From NCBI GenBank assembly GCA_937892835.1, contig CALBHM010000445.1, forward strand, positions 1-10,292: a DNA stretch of 10,292 bases. Reading direction: 5' to 3'. The position numbers and the translations under genes were made by a program. Below, piece by piece: positions 1 to 5,055 of the stretch. The stretch's first letter is position 1; every line of letters begins with the position of its first letter. This DNA comes from an uncultured Ruminococcus sp. (GTDB lineage Bacteria; Bacillota; Clostridia; Oscillospirales; Acutalibacteraceae). Below the pieces are notes generated by a model. That model saw nothing but the letters and a program-made list of their open reading frames with translations. It ran no database searches and was not told where the DNA came from.

Positions 1-2
1 TC

Positions 3-227
3 GAAAATACTGACATCATTTCGGAAATGGCTCCCTGTCCGCAATGCGGAGAAGTGCCGATAACGTCTTATGCTTGCGGAGAATATTTTGTTTTCAGTAT
101 TTCTGATTCAACAGGTGCTTGCTTCTGCAGCCGCTTTACGGAAATGCACGCATCAAAAAAGTCAGAAGTTAAGGCGTGGAACAAAGCAGTGAGTAAATAT
201 CTGAGGAGCAGCGAAGATGATCGTTGA
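3..227 (+). CDS. Lar-like zinc-ribbon protein, 5' partial
   Basis: This frame is open to the left edge, so the gene may begin outside the window. The first internal ATG is at 27, but it has no convincing ribosome binding site. The protein reads APCPQCGEVP near the start, then a second Cys-rich part (ACGEYF, ACFCSRF), and ends with KKSEVKAWNKAV. A leading CPxCG, later cysteines and a terminal A-WN is the layout of the small Lar (restriction alleviation) zinc-ribbon family common in phage early regions. Lar itself modulates type I restriction; that role is not shown here, and most phage relatives are uncharacterised. The stop overlaps the start of the next reading frame (217) by 11 bases, suggesting translational coupling. 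The fold is fairly sure, the function unsure. Confidence 0.6.
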   Translation, partial: ENTDIISEMAPCPQCGEVPITSYACGEYFVFSISDSTGACFCSRFTEMHASKKSEVKAWNKAVSKYLRSSEDDR

Positions 228-558
228 AAACTGTAAACTCTACTATCAGTCATAGGAAAGAAATCAAATTTCTGCCGATCGTGTTCAGCATCTTCCGGAT
301 ACTGCAACTTTCAGAGTTGACGCCAATCGTTCCCTTGACACCAGCGTCACATTTTCTATTCAAGCCGAAATCTTGTTGAATGAGGGGTATTTTATTCAAG
401 ATTTTTTCTTAACTACTCTTGAAGTGGAACACCAATTCCACGAACAGTGTCGCCGAGATCTGCACAGATGGTTTCGGGAAAACGAGCCGTTCATCAATGA
501 TCTTGCAGAAGATATAGCTACGGCAAGTCGAACGAATTTTAGAATTTTTAGGAGGTAA
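217..558 (+). pseudogene. Small phage gene interrupted by an in-frame TAG codon
   Basis: A good start signal (GAGGAG at 203-208, ATG at 217) opens a frame that reads MIVENCKLYYQS and then hits TAG at 253-255. The same frame stays open without another stop to TAA at 556-558, giving about 100 more codons (ERNQISADRV ... TNFRIFRR). The part after the TAG is hydrophilic with a charged helical C-terminus (HEQCRRDLHRWFRENE). I do not recognise the family. The simplest reading is a gene of 112 sense codons broken by one nonsense change, for example CAG to TAG. Amber suppression or restart at an internal codon (TTG at 373) are alternatives. The 3' end carries the AGGAGG (550-555) that serves the next gene, so the frame is integrated in the operon. 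Confidence 0.5.
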
Positions 559-562
559 CAGC

Positions 563-697
563 ATGGGCTTAAAACAGCAGCCGAAATGTAAAGACAAGAC
601 CTGTCGCTTCTGCAATGGCAAGTATTGCACGATACTCAAACAGAAGCCTGATGTGTGCAGATTTTATAAAGTAAAGGAGGAAAAACAATGCCAATAA
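563..697 (+). CDS. 44-aa Cys-rich small phage protein
   Basis: The ATG at 563 lies 7 bases after a perfect AGGAGG (550-555). The 44-codon frame ends in TAA at 695-697, overlapping the next gene's start (688) by 10 bases. The protein has a compact cysteine cluster: CKDKTCRFCNGKYC, then a further Cys in DVCRFYK. Spacing of C-x4-C-x2-C-x4-C suggests a metal-binding mini-domain, probably zinc. Short Cys-rich ORFs of this sort are usual in the early regions of clostridial phages and have no known function. The start, the ribosome binding site and the tight operon packing make it a believable gene despite its size. Confidence 0.6.
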   Translation: MGLKQQPKCKDKTCRFCNGKYCTILKQKPDVCRFYKVKEEKQCQ

Positions 698-933
698 AAT
701 GGACTAAGGGTGACATAAAACCGCCCAAAGACGGAAACTATTACTTAATTCGTAAACGTAAGGATTACATAACAATCGACGTTGACTATTACTACCATTC
801 ATACAACAATTGGGAAAGGTTCGGCAAAAACGAGGGCTGGCAAATTCTCTGCTGGGCGAAGTTTGTTAACCCGGACGTTCCCGAAGAACTGAAAAACAAA
901 ATAAATTGTTGGTTTGGGGGTGATCCAGAATGA
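688..933 (+). CDS. Small phage protein, DUF551-like
   Basis: An 81-aa protein with ATG at 688 preceded by AAAGGAGG (673-680). It begins PIKWTKGDIKPPKDGNYYLIRKRK, continues through an aromatic-rich middle (DVDYYYHSYNNWERFG) and has GWQILCWAKFVNPDVPEEL near the end. A leading W, then P-x-DG-Y followed by a beta strand, and a late W-A-x-P resembles the DUF551 family of small phage proteins (typically W..V....P..G.YVLV ... VTHW..LP). The match is by pattern only and could be a distant cousin. No membrane segment or catalytic motif is visible. Its TGA overlaps the next ATG (ATGA at 930), so the two are probably translationally coupled. Confidence 0.65.
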   Translation: MPIKWTKGDIKPPKDGNYYLIRKRKDYITIDVDYYYHSYNNWERFGKNEGWQILCWAKFVNPDVPEELKNKINCWFGGDPE

Positions 934-1133
934 CAGATGTAAAACAATGCCCGTTCTGCGGCGGAGAGGTATATTACAGATTAACAACAAGTGGAGTAAT
1001 GTTTTTTAACTGTATCCATTGTAATGCGTCAATAACATTCTCTCGTGCCGGTGAGGAAATGTCACCGGAAGAAGCAAAAAAGAGGTTTAACTGTCGGATA
1101 GTAAACAAGATAACTGTTGAGGAGGTGAATTAA
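930..1133 (+). CDS. Lar-like zinc-ribbon protein
   Basis: A 67-aa protein starting at the ATG overlapping the previous stop (ATGA), with GGGGGTGA at 915-922 as ribosome binding site. It reads TDVKQCPFCGGEVYYR, then FFNCIHCNASITFSR, then SPEEAKKRFNCRI. Two CxxC knuckles about 24 residues apart, followed by a short helix with A-x3-FN-R, is the Lar/restriction-alleviation-like zinc-ribbon pattern; the usual W of the WNRR ending is F here. This is a second, divergent copy of the type seen at the left edge. Function in phages is generally unknown; interference with host restriction is the only established role in the family (Rac prophage Lar). Its TAA abuts the next ATG directly. Confidence 0.75.
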   Translation: MTDVKQCPFCGGEVYYRLTTSGVMFFNCIHCNASITFSRAGEEMSPEEAKKRFNCRIVNKITVEEVN

Positions 1134-1535
1134 ATGATAATAACGTGTCCAAAATGCGGACAGGCTTTGATGAACGAGGATGATCGAGCTTTGACTGACG
1201 CCGAAGCTGCTGAGCTTGCTTTGCAAACATGTAAATGCCCAGCAGCTCGAGCTTGGCGAAGTAAAGAAAAGCAGATTGATGAAGCTTGTTTTAACATTGA
1301 GTCGCTTTGCGTTGCGAATGCACGGGAACTCGGAATGACGGAAATCGAGAATGATGAAATAATCGACATTCTCAAAAAAACAGCTCGCTTGATCACTGAT
1401 GCAAAAGTCTTTGATCTGACGGTTACGACTGTCGGTCACGGTAAGGTTAAAATCAGTAAATCGGGCAAAGGCTCAATTTCCGTCAAGCGCACTGTCGGTC
1501 ATACGGAAGAATTAAAAGCAAACGAAAAATATTAA
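1134..1535 (+). CDS. Conserved phage hypothetical protein with N-terminal CxxC
   Basis: A 133-aa protein with the strong site AGGAGGTGA just upstream of ATG 1134. It opens with IITCPKCGQAL, then an acidic helix (LTDAEAAELALQTCKCPAARAW) carrying a second CxC, so four cysteines could form one zinc site. A helical middle follows (KEKQIDEACFNIES to DEIIDILKKTARLI), and the C-terminus is a short beta region (VFDLTVTTVGHGKVKISKSG). This architecture is familiar from hypothetical proteins in clostridial phage early clusters, but I know no function for it. It sits between a Lar-like protein and a lipoprotein in a continuous operon. Confidence 0.7.
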   Translation: MIITCPKCGQALMNEDDRALTDAEAAELALQTCKCPAARAWRSKEKQIDEACFNIESLCVANARELGMTEIENDEIIDILKKTARLITDAKVFDLTVTTVGHGKVKISKSGKGSISVKRTVGHTEELKANEKY

Positions 1536-1549
1536 GGAGAGTATTATTT

Positions 1550-1942
1550 ATGAAAAAACATTTTAGAAAATGTATCGCTGTAATTTTAGCGATTGTACTT
1601 TTGGGCGTTCTGCTTTCGGGTTGCACAGAGGCGGAGCGTGTAAATCACAATCTTAGCAGACAGGCAAATTATTTTGACTGCGAACGCAGGGTGACGGTTT
1701 ACAACGCCCGAACTGATAAGGTTATCCTTTATATAGAGGGATACATCGACATTTCAAACAATACAACTAACGAGCTTGTTGTTACCGCCAAAACGTCAAA
1801 AGATACATATAAAAAGAACTATGTCTATCTTAATGACTACACCTTATATGTAGTCGAGGATATCGGCGGCACACATACTGATCCATATCATTATAAAGTA
1901 TATTTTGACACAAACGTTATTCCGAGCGTTGAAGTTAAGTAA
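1550..1942 (+). CDS. Phage beta-sandwich lipoprotein
   Basis: A 130-aa protein with AAGGAG ahead of ATG 1550. The N-terminus is a lipoprotein signal peptide: basic MKKHFRKC, hydrophobic IAVILAIVLLGVLL, lipobox LLSGC with the lipidated Cys near residue 25. The mature part starts AERVNHNLSRQANYFDCERRVTVYN and contains several predicted strands (KVILYIEGYIDI, ELVVTAKT, DYTLYVVEDI, HYKVYFD). This matches the bacteriophage beta-sandwich lipoprotein family, whose members begin AERVxxNLSxxADxFxxxRRxTVxN. The protein should be anchored on the outer face of the cytoplasmic membrane. A superinfection-exclusion or host-surface role is a fair guess for a prophage-encoded lipoprotein, but it is inference. 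Confidence 0.85.
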   Translation: MKKHFRKCIAVILAIVLLGVLLSGCTEAERVNHNLSRQANYFDCERRVTVYNARTDKVILYIEGYIDISNNTTNELVVTAKTSKDTYKKNYVYLNDYTLYVVEDIGGTHTDPYHYKVYFDTNVIPSVEVK

Positions 1943-1954
1943 GGAGGCGTTACA

Positions 1955-2155
1955 ATGGGCATCACAGAAATTTTGACACTTATTTTTGTTGTTTTGAAAG
2001 CGTTTAAGGTTATTGGCTTTACATGGGTTCAATGCTTTATTCCCGAGATGATTGCAGGTGCTTTCTATATTATAATATTGATTCTTTATATAATAAAAAG
2101 CCATCGCATTAAGAAAACGATTGAAAAAAAGTTTAATAATTTTAACCATATCTAA
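1955..2155 (+). CDS. Small two-helix membrane protein (TM Fragile-X-F-like)
   Basis: A 66-aa protein with TAAGGAGG ahead of ATG 1955. It has two hydrophobic segments: residues about 3-22 (ITEILTLIFVVLKAFKVIGF) and about 30-48 (MIAGAFYIIILILYIIKS), followed by a basic tail (HRIKKTIEKKFNN) that should face the cytoplasm. The ILTLIFVVLK start, central W and IPEMI are typical of the small phage proteins annotated as transmembrane Fragile-X-F proteins. The gene closes the small-gene cluster and is paired with the lipoprotein gene upstream (12-base gap), so both may act at the cell envelope. Function unknown. Confidence 0.7.
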   Translation: MGITEILTLIFVVLKAFKVIGFTWVQCFIPEMIAGAFYIIILILYIIKSHRIKKTIEKKFNNFNHI

Positions 2156-2188
2156 ATTAACAAACTTATCCCTCGGCGCTAAAAAATA

Positions 2189-2206
2189 ACGGACTGAAAA
2201 GTCCGT
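2189..2206 (+). other. Perfect 7-bp hairpin with GAAA loop upstream of the HUH gene
   Basis: ACGGACT-GAAA-AGTCCGT forms a perfect inverted repeat with a four-base loop in the 104-base gap between the membrane protein and the HUH endonuclease. On the plus strand it is followed by AAAGAGAAAG, not a T tract, so it is not a plus-strand terminator. On the minus strand it is followed by TATTTTTT, so it could end antisense transcription. Its place just before a nicking-endonuclease gene also makes it a candidate recognition hairpin. The repeat itself is certain; its role is open. Confidence 0.55.
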
Positions 2207-2259
2207 AAAGAGAAAGTATTGTGTACTAAGTTATTGACAACGTGAAAGGAGGAGAAAAT

Positions 2260-3078
2260 GTGCGAAAGCTCAACCGTGAGAGCATACATAGGTCGGGTGA
2301 CTATATGGAAGTCGATATTTTCCCGGTTCGAAAGCCGACAAGCCGACGTTCGGCAAAAGCGAAGCCGACAAGACCGGTTCAGCAGAAGCTCAACGAGCGG
2401 AATGCGGCTCGTAGGCTCACTTGGTTGCTTCAAGAAAATTTTGGCTCAAATGATTATCTGTGCGAACTTTCCTATCCGGCGGATTTTCCATATGATAAAG
2501 CACTTGAAGGCAGAGAATTCGCATGTTTTCTCCGGAATATCAAAAATGCTTACAAAAAAGAGAACAAAGAAGTTAAATATATCCACAACACCGAGCTTGG
2601 AAAAGAAAATGGACGGCCGCATTATCATCTTGTGATTTCCGGAGGAATTGACAAAAAAATCATAGAAGAAAAATGGAATAAAAGATTTAACGTTGGCGAA
2701 AAAACAAATCTAATTCATATGTCGCACCTTCGCTTCACAAAAACAGGCCTTGCCGGAACAGCTTTCTATCTGACGAAAGATCCGATCCTCTGTTATCGCT
2801 CATATTGTTGCTCAAAAAATCTTAAACAACCGAGAGAAAGTCAGCGTGACGGACGCATCAGTGGACGGAAGCTCCAAGAACTGAGAAACGACAAACATAA
2901 CGCCCGAATTTTTGAAGAATTATATCCCGGCTATGTGTTTGTAGACGCTGATCCTCGTATAGATTTAGTCAATATCAACGAATACGGCGAAGCCGAAAAA
3001 ATTGATTTTCCCTACATAACGATTCGGCTCTACAGGAACGACACCAAATACATCTTACGAGATCAAGAATATGCATAA
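2260..3078 (+). CDS. HUH endonuclease, rolling-circle Rep-like
   Basis: A 272-aa protein. I place the start at GTG 2260 (MRKLNRESIHRSGDYMEVD), 5-7 bases after GGAGGAG (2248-2254); the frame opens earlier at GTG 2242, but that would put the ribosome binding site inside the gene, and ATG 2305 is a later option. The key motif is GRPHYHLVISG (H121, H123), the metal-binding HUH motif of Rep/relaxase-type nucleases, with TELG-K-ENG before it. TAFYLTKDP supplies a candidate catalytic Tyr170 with Lys173, as in the YxxK motif of single-tyrosine Reps. The layout resembles microvirus and phage replication initiators, which nick one strand and stay linked to the 5' end. A VRR-NUC gene follows 11 bases downstream. 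The substrate is unknown. No helicase domain is present. Confidence 0.82.
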   Translation: MRKLNRESIHRSGDYMEVDIFPVRKPTSRRSAKAKPTRPVQQKLNERNAARRLTWLLQENFGSNDYLCELSYPADFPYDKALEGREFACFLRNIKNAYKKENKEVKYIHNTELGKENGRPHYHLVISGGIDKKIIEEKWNKRFNVGEKTNLIHMSHLRFTKTGLAGTAFYLTKDPILCYRSYCCSKNLKQPRESQRDGRISGRKLQELRNDKHNARIFEELYPGYVFVDADPRIDLVNINEYGEAEKIDFPYITIRLYRNDTKYILRDQEYA

Positions 3079-3089
3079 GGAGTGAGTCA

Positions 3090-3476
3090 ATGAGCAATAA
3101 AACACACAATCAAATACCGATTCCGACGGAAGCTCAGGAGCAGGAAGCACTGTTCCGATGGGCTGATTTCGCCGTGGGTAAATATCCCGAAATCAAGTTT
3201 TTATATCATATCTCGAACGAGGGTAAACGCAGCGTTTATAACGGTGCCGCTATGCGACGTCAGGGTTTGAAAAAAGGTGTACCTGATCTTTGCTTACCTG
3301 TATCATCGGGTAAATATCACGCTTTATATATCGAGATGAAGCGAAAAGGTGAAAAGCCGAGCTTGCAACAGCTAAATTGGCTTGACAATCTTAACCTCTT
3401 CGGAAACCGTGCCGTCTGGTGCCAAGGCTGGGAAGAAGCAGCTAAAGAAATTGAAAGATACTTGAGGGGTGAATGA
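3090..3476 (+). CDS. VRR-NUC domain nuclease
   Basis: A 128-aa protein with AAGGAGTGAG ahead of ATG 3090. It is a stand-alone VRR-NUC domain (virus-type replication-repair nuclease) of the PD-(D/E)xK superfamily: helix with E-Q-x2-LFRW near the start, ISNEGKRS, then GLKKGVPDLCLPV with catalytic Asp66, YHALYIEMKR with Glu82 and Lys84 (the E-x-K part), and a final PSLQQLNWLDNL helix plus WCQGWEEAAKEI. All expected active-site residues are there and the length is normal for the single-domain phage type. Phage VRR-NUC proteins can act as structure-specific nucleases on junctions or flaps. Position right after the HUH gene fits a replication/recombination role. Confidence 0.92.
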   Translation: MSNKTHNQIPIPTEAQEQEALFRWADFAVGKYPEIKFLYHISNEGKRSVYNGAAMRRQGLKKGVPDLCLPVSSGKYHALYIEMKRKGEKPSLQQLNWLDNLNLFGNRAVWCQGWEEAAKEIERYLRGE

Positions 3477-3480
3477 ATAA

Positions 3481-3657
3481 ATGAGTTTGGATAAGGCAAT
3501 AGAACATGGCAAAGAAAAGAGAAAGAAATATCAAGGTGCAAAAGCAATAGACTCCACTTGCCGCAATCACGGTTCTTGCACATGGTGTAAAGGAAACAGA
3601 CTACACAAGTTTAGGAGAAAAGAGCCAATAAGCGTTGATGAGGTGGATAAGAAATGA
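3481..3657 (+). CDS. Small conserved Cys/His phage protein
   Basis: A 58-aa protein: MSLDKAIEHGKEKRKKYQGA, then KAIDSTCRNHGSCTWCKGNRLHK and a charged tail. GAGGGGTGA lies about 10 bases before ATG 3481, inside the end of the VRR-NUC gene. The start AIEHGKEKRK followed by a C-x4-(H)-x2-C-x2-C cluster is a frequent tiny phage and prophage protein in Clostridia, found next to VRR-NUC and terminase-region genes. The cysteines and histidine look like a metal site; no function is known. Its TGA overlaps the next gene's ATG (ATGA at 3654). Confidence 0.75.
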   Translation: MSLDKAIEHGKEKRKKYQGAKAIDSTCRNHGSCTWCKGNRLHKFRRKEPISVDEVDKK

Positions 3658-3913
3658 CAGATGAATACGCAATAGAAACAATTAAAATTGCCATATCAAT
3701 GGCAGAATGGAACCATTCACTTGATTACACGGTAGCTTTTGAGAAAGCTATCAAAGCCCTCGAAAAGCAGATGCCAAAAAAGCTTATGATGTCGATACAG
3801 AATGTAAGACTTTTGACTGTCCTGAGTGTTTATCAAAACTCTATGCAGACGAGGATGTGCGAAATTGCGGTTATTGTTGTGTTTGTGGACAGGCTATGAA
3901 TTGGGGGATATAA
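3654..3913 (+). CDS. Zinc-ribbon phage protein split by a -1 frameshift at A_AAA_AAG
   Basis: Translation from ATG 3654 gives MTDEYAIETIKIAISMAEWN through FEKAIKALEKQMPKK, the usual N-terminus of a phage zinc-ribbon family. In the zero frame it continues as unrelated sequence to a TGA at 3899. In the -1 frame from about 3782 the expected C-terminus appears: AYDVDTECKTFDCPECLSKL then NCGYCCVCGQAMNWGI, ending at TAA 3911-3913, one base before the next gene. The frames join exactly at A_AAA_AAG (3776-3782), the dnaX-type slippery heptamer. Either a base was lost from a seven-A run (mutation or read error) or the ribosome slips. I see no strong stimulatory hairpin at normal spacing. The family assignment is good; the mechanism is open. 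Confidence 0.7.
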
Positions 3914-3914
3914 C

Positions 3915-4265
3915 GTGACGAACGAAAAAATTATAGAATCTTTGGAGTGCTGCAGCCGCGCTAATTGCGACGATTGCCCGGCAAGAAAAGGCTTGAATAG
4001 AAGATGTGTTCAAGATTTATGCCGGGACGTTTTGCATTTAATCAACAGTCAGCAAGCGGAAATTGAATCCATAAAGACTAAAAGAGATATGGTGTTTAAG
4101 TTTTCAGAAGAACAAATGAACGAGCTTGAAGAGCAAATTTTAAAATCCGTAGAACTTGATGTTGAAGGAATTAAGCGTGAAGCGTATGAACAACTCGTAA
4201 ATAAGATTAAGGCTACAAGTCCAGAGGCTTTATTAAAAATTATCACCGATTTGACAAACGAGTAG
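3915..4265 (+). CDS. Cys-rich N-terminus, coiled-coil phage protein
   Basis: A 116-aa protein starting at GTG 3915, one base after the frameshifted gene's stop; GGGGG at 3903-3907 may serve as a weak ribosome binding site. It reads TNEKIIESLECCSRANCDDCPA with a close cysteine cluster, a further C in NRRCVQDLC, then INSQQAEIESIKTKR and a long charged helical region (EEQMNELEEQILKSV). The pattern of IIExLE-C...C..CP then LINxQQAEIExL is a familiar phage hypothetical: a small metal-binding head with a coiled coil. Function is unknown. It ends with TAG, the only TAG used as a terminal stop in the window. Confidence 0.75.
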   Translation: MTNEKIIESLECCSRANCDDCPARKGLNRRCVQDLCRDVLHLINSQQAEIESIKTKRDMVFKFSEEQMNELEEQILKSVELDVEGIKREAYEQLVNKIKATSPEALLKIITDLTNE

Positions 4266-4280
4266 AAAGGAGCCGCTATT

Positions 4281-4742
4281 ATGCAGAATAAATACAAACT
4301 TCCCGACTACCTCAGATTGAATGCTTTGGCTATTGTCAAAAGTTATAAGTCGTACAAAAAAGAAGTCAATGACGAAGAAAACAGAATATTTTCGTTTGGC
4401 AGCGCAAATTATGAAACAGTCGGGCAAGAGCGTGTTTATCTGCCGAGCGGAAAGGGCGGAAAAAGCTCGCCGACCGAGGATCAAGCAATGCAGCTTGAAA
4501 AGTTACATACAAGCTACCCGTATAAATGTGTACAGGCCGTTGATGATGCACTTAACACTGTGCTTAAAAATTACGCTCACATACATTCCGAGAAGATAAG
4601 AGCCGCGCTTATACGTTCGTGCGAATGCGGCAAAACGTTTAATTTTACCTATTCGGGCATTGATGGATTGAGTCGAGCGTCTTTTTACCGCTTAAAAAAT
4701 CATTTTTTATATCAAATTTGTAAAAAAATGCGCTTTTTTTAA
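4281..4742 (+). CDS. ArpU/RinA-like phage late transcriptional regulator
   Basis: A 153-aa basic protein with AAAGGAG (4266-4272) and ATG at 4281. Recognisable parts are YKLPDYLRLNALAIVKSY at the start, VYLPSGKGGKSSPTEDQAMQLEKL in the middle, and a C-terminal FNFTYSGIDGLSRASFYRLKN that looks like a helix-turn-helix recognition helix, ending KKMRFF. The layout and its position at the end of the early cluster, just before HNH and terminase genes, fit the ArpU/RinA group, sigma-70 region-4-like factors that switch on late operons in Gram-positive phages. A promoter-like region with short repeats begins within 6 bases of its stop and is the obvious target. Assigned by pattern and synteny, not by a strong signature motif. 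Confidence 0.7.
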   Translation: MQNKYKLPDYLRLNALAIVKSYKSYKKEVNDEENRIFSFGSANYETVGQERVYLPSGKGGKSSPTEDQAMQLEKLHTSYPYKCVQAVDDALNTVLKNYAHIHSEKIRAALIRSCECGKTFNFTYSGIDGLSRASFYRLKNHFLYQICKKMRFF

Positions 4743-4747
4743 TAAAG

Positions 4748-4781
4748 TTGAGACGGTAGACGTCAAAAAATGGTGTAGAAT
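4748..4781 (+). promoter_or_regulatory. Candidate activator-dependent late promoter
   Basis: A -10-like TAGAAT lies at 4776-4781. There is no -35 match at the normal 17-base distance. Instead the -35 zone holds TTGAGACGGTAGACGTCAA (4748-4766): TTGA and TCAA in inverted order around a direct repeat AGACG-GT-AGACG (4751-4762). A promoter lacking a -35 but with repeats there suggests an activator, most simply the ArpU/RinA-like protein encoded immediately upstream. Transcription would start near 4788 and read into HNH, the tail gene and terminase. Inference from sequence pattern only. Confidence 0.5.
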
Positions 4782-4803
4782 AGTAATGTAAGAAAATATC
4801 TTG

Positions 4804-4834
4804 AAGCTGTCGCTTGATGCGGCGGCTTTTTGTT
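4804..4834 (+). terminator. Intrinsic terminator or leader attenuator
   Basis: A 9-bp stem with two G-U pairs (AGCTGTCGC, 4805-4813, with GCGGCGGCT, 4819-4827) around the loop TTGAT is followed by TTTTTG. It has the GC-rich stem and U-tract of a rho-independent terminator. It lies roughly 17-40 bases after the predicted start of the late promoter, so it could end transcription leaking from the early operon and also act as a leader attenuator controlling late expression. Confidence 0.65.
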
Positions 4835-4846
4835 TTGGTGAATAAC

Positions 4847-5032
4847 ATGAAATCTCTCTCCGAGCTTGCCGAAGAATACCTCGCACAAGCGAACCATTTG
4901 AAAGCTGAATTAGAAAAGATTCCGAAACGCACGGATGACTATAAGCTCAAATATAAACGCACAATGTATGAGGATATGTACGCCGATGCAATGTGTTGTT
5001 ATAACCAGCTCAAGGCTTACTATGACAAGTGA
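4847..5032 (+). CDS. Small helical phage protein upstream of HNH
   Basis: A 61-aa protein from ATG 4847 (MKSLSELAEEYLAQANHLKA). The frame is open further upstream to TTG 4814, but that would run through the terminator stem; GTG 4838 is another possible start. No clear Shine-Dalgarno sequence precedes any of them, which is unusual in this window. The protein is almost all helix: SELAEEYLAQANHLKAELEKI, then KLKYKRTMYEDMYADAM and YNQLKAYYDK. Short proteins with this LxELAEEYLxxA start lie directly before the HNH gene in many clostridial phages. Function unknown. Its stop TGA (5030-5032) lies 24 bases before the HNH start. Confidence 0.65.
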   Translation: MKSLSELAEEYLAQANHLKAELEKIPKRTDDYKLKYKRTMYEDMYADAMCCYNQLKAYYDK

Positions 5033-5055
5033 TTTTGATTGGAGGTTTACCAACC

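Noticed and set aside
1062..1439. Minus-strand ORF of 125 codons
   Set aside because: It covers the CxxC hypothetical gene in antisense; the protein looks like random reverse-strand translation and lacks a start signal.
2234..2239. TTGACA, a perfect -35 hexamer, before the HUH gene
   Set aside because: A -10 at normal spacing would fall on the ribosome binding site and start codon (about 2257-2262), and no TATAAT-like sequence is there.
2258..2635. Plus-strand ORF of 125 codons starting at the ATG before the HUH gene
   Set aside because: It is out of frame with the HUH protein, whose motifs are clear; its protein sequence is compositionally odd and matches nothing familiar.
217..4280. Genome-wide reassignment of TAG to an amino acid
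   Set aside because: TAG at 4263-4265 is followed by its own ribosome binding site and a separate gene, and the long tail gene, terminases and nucleases contain no in-frame TAG. Two sites are too few to support a recoded genome.
4722..4740. A7-TGCGC-T7 dyad at the end of the ArpU/RinA-like gene as a terminator
   Set aside because: The stem is only A-T pairs and lies within coding sequence for the last residues; the GC-rich stem at 4805-4827 is a much better terminator.
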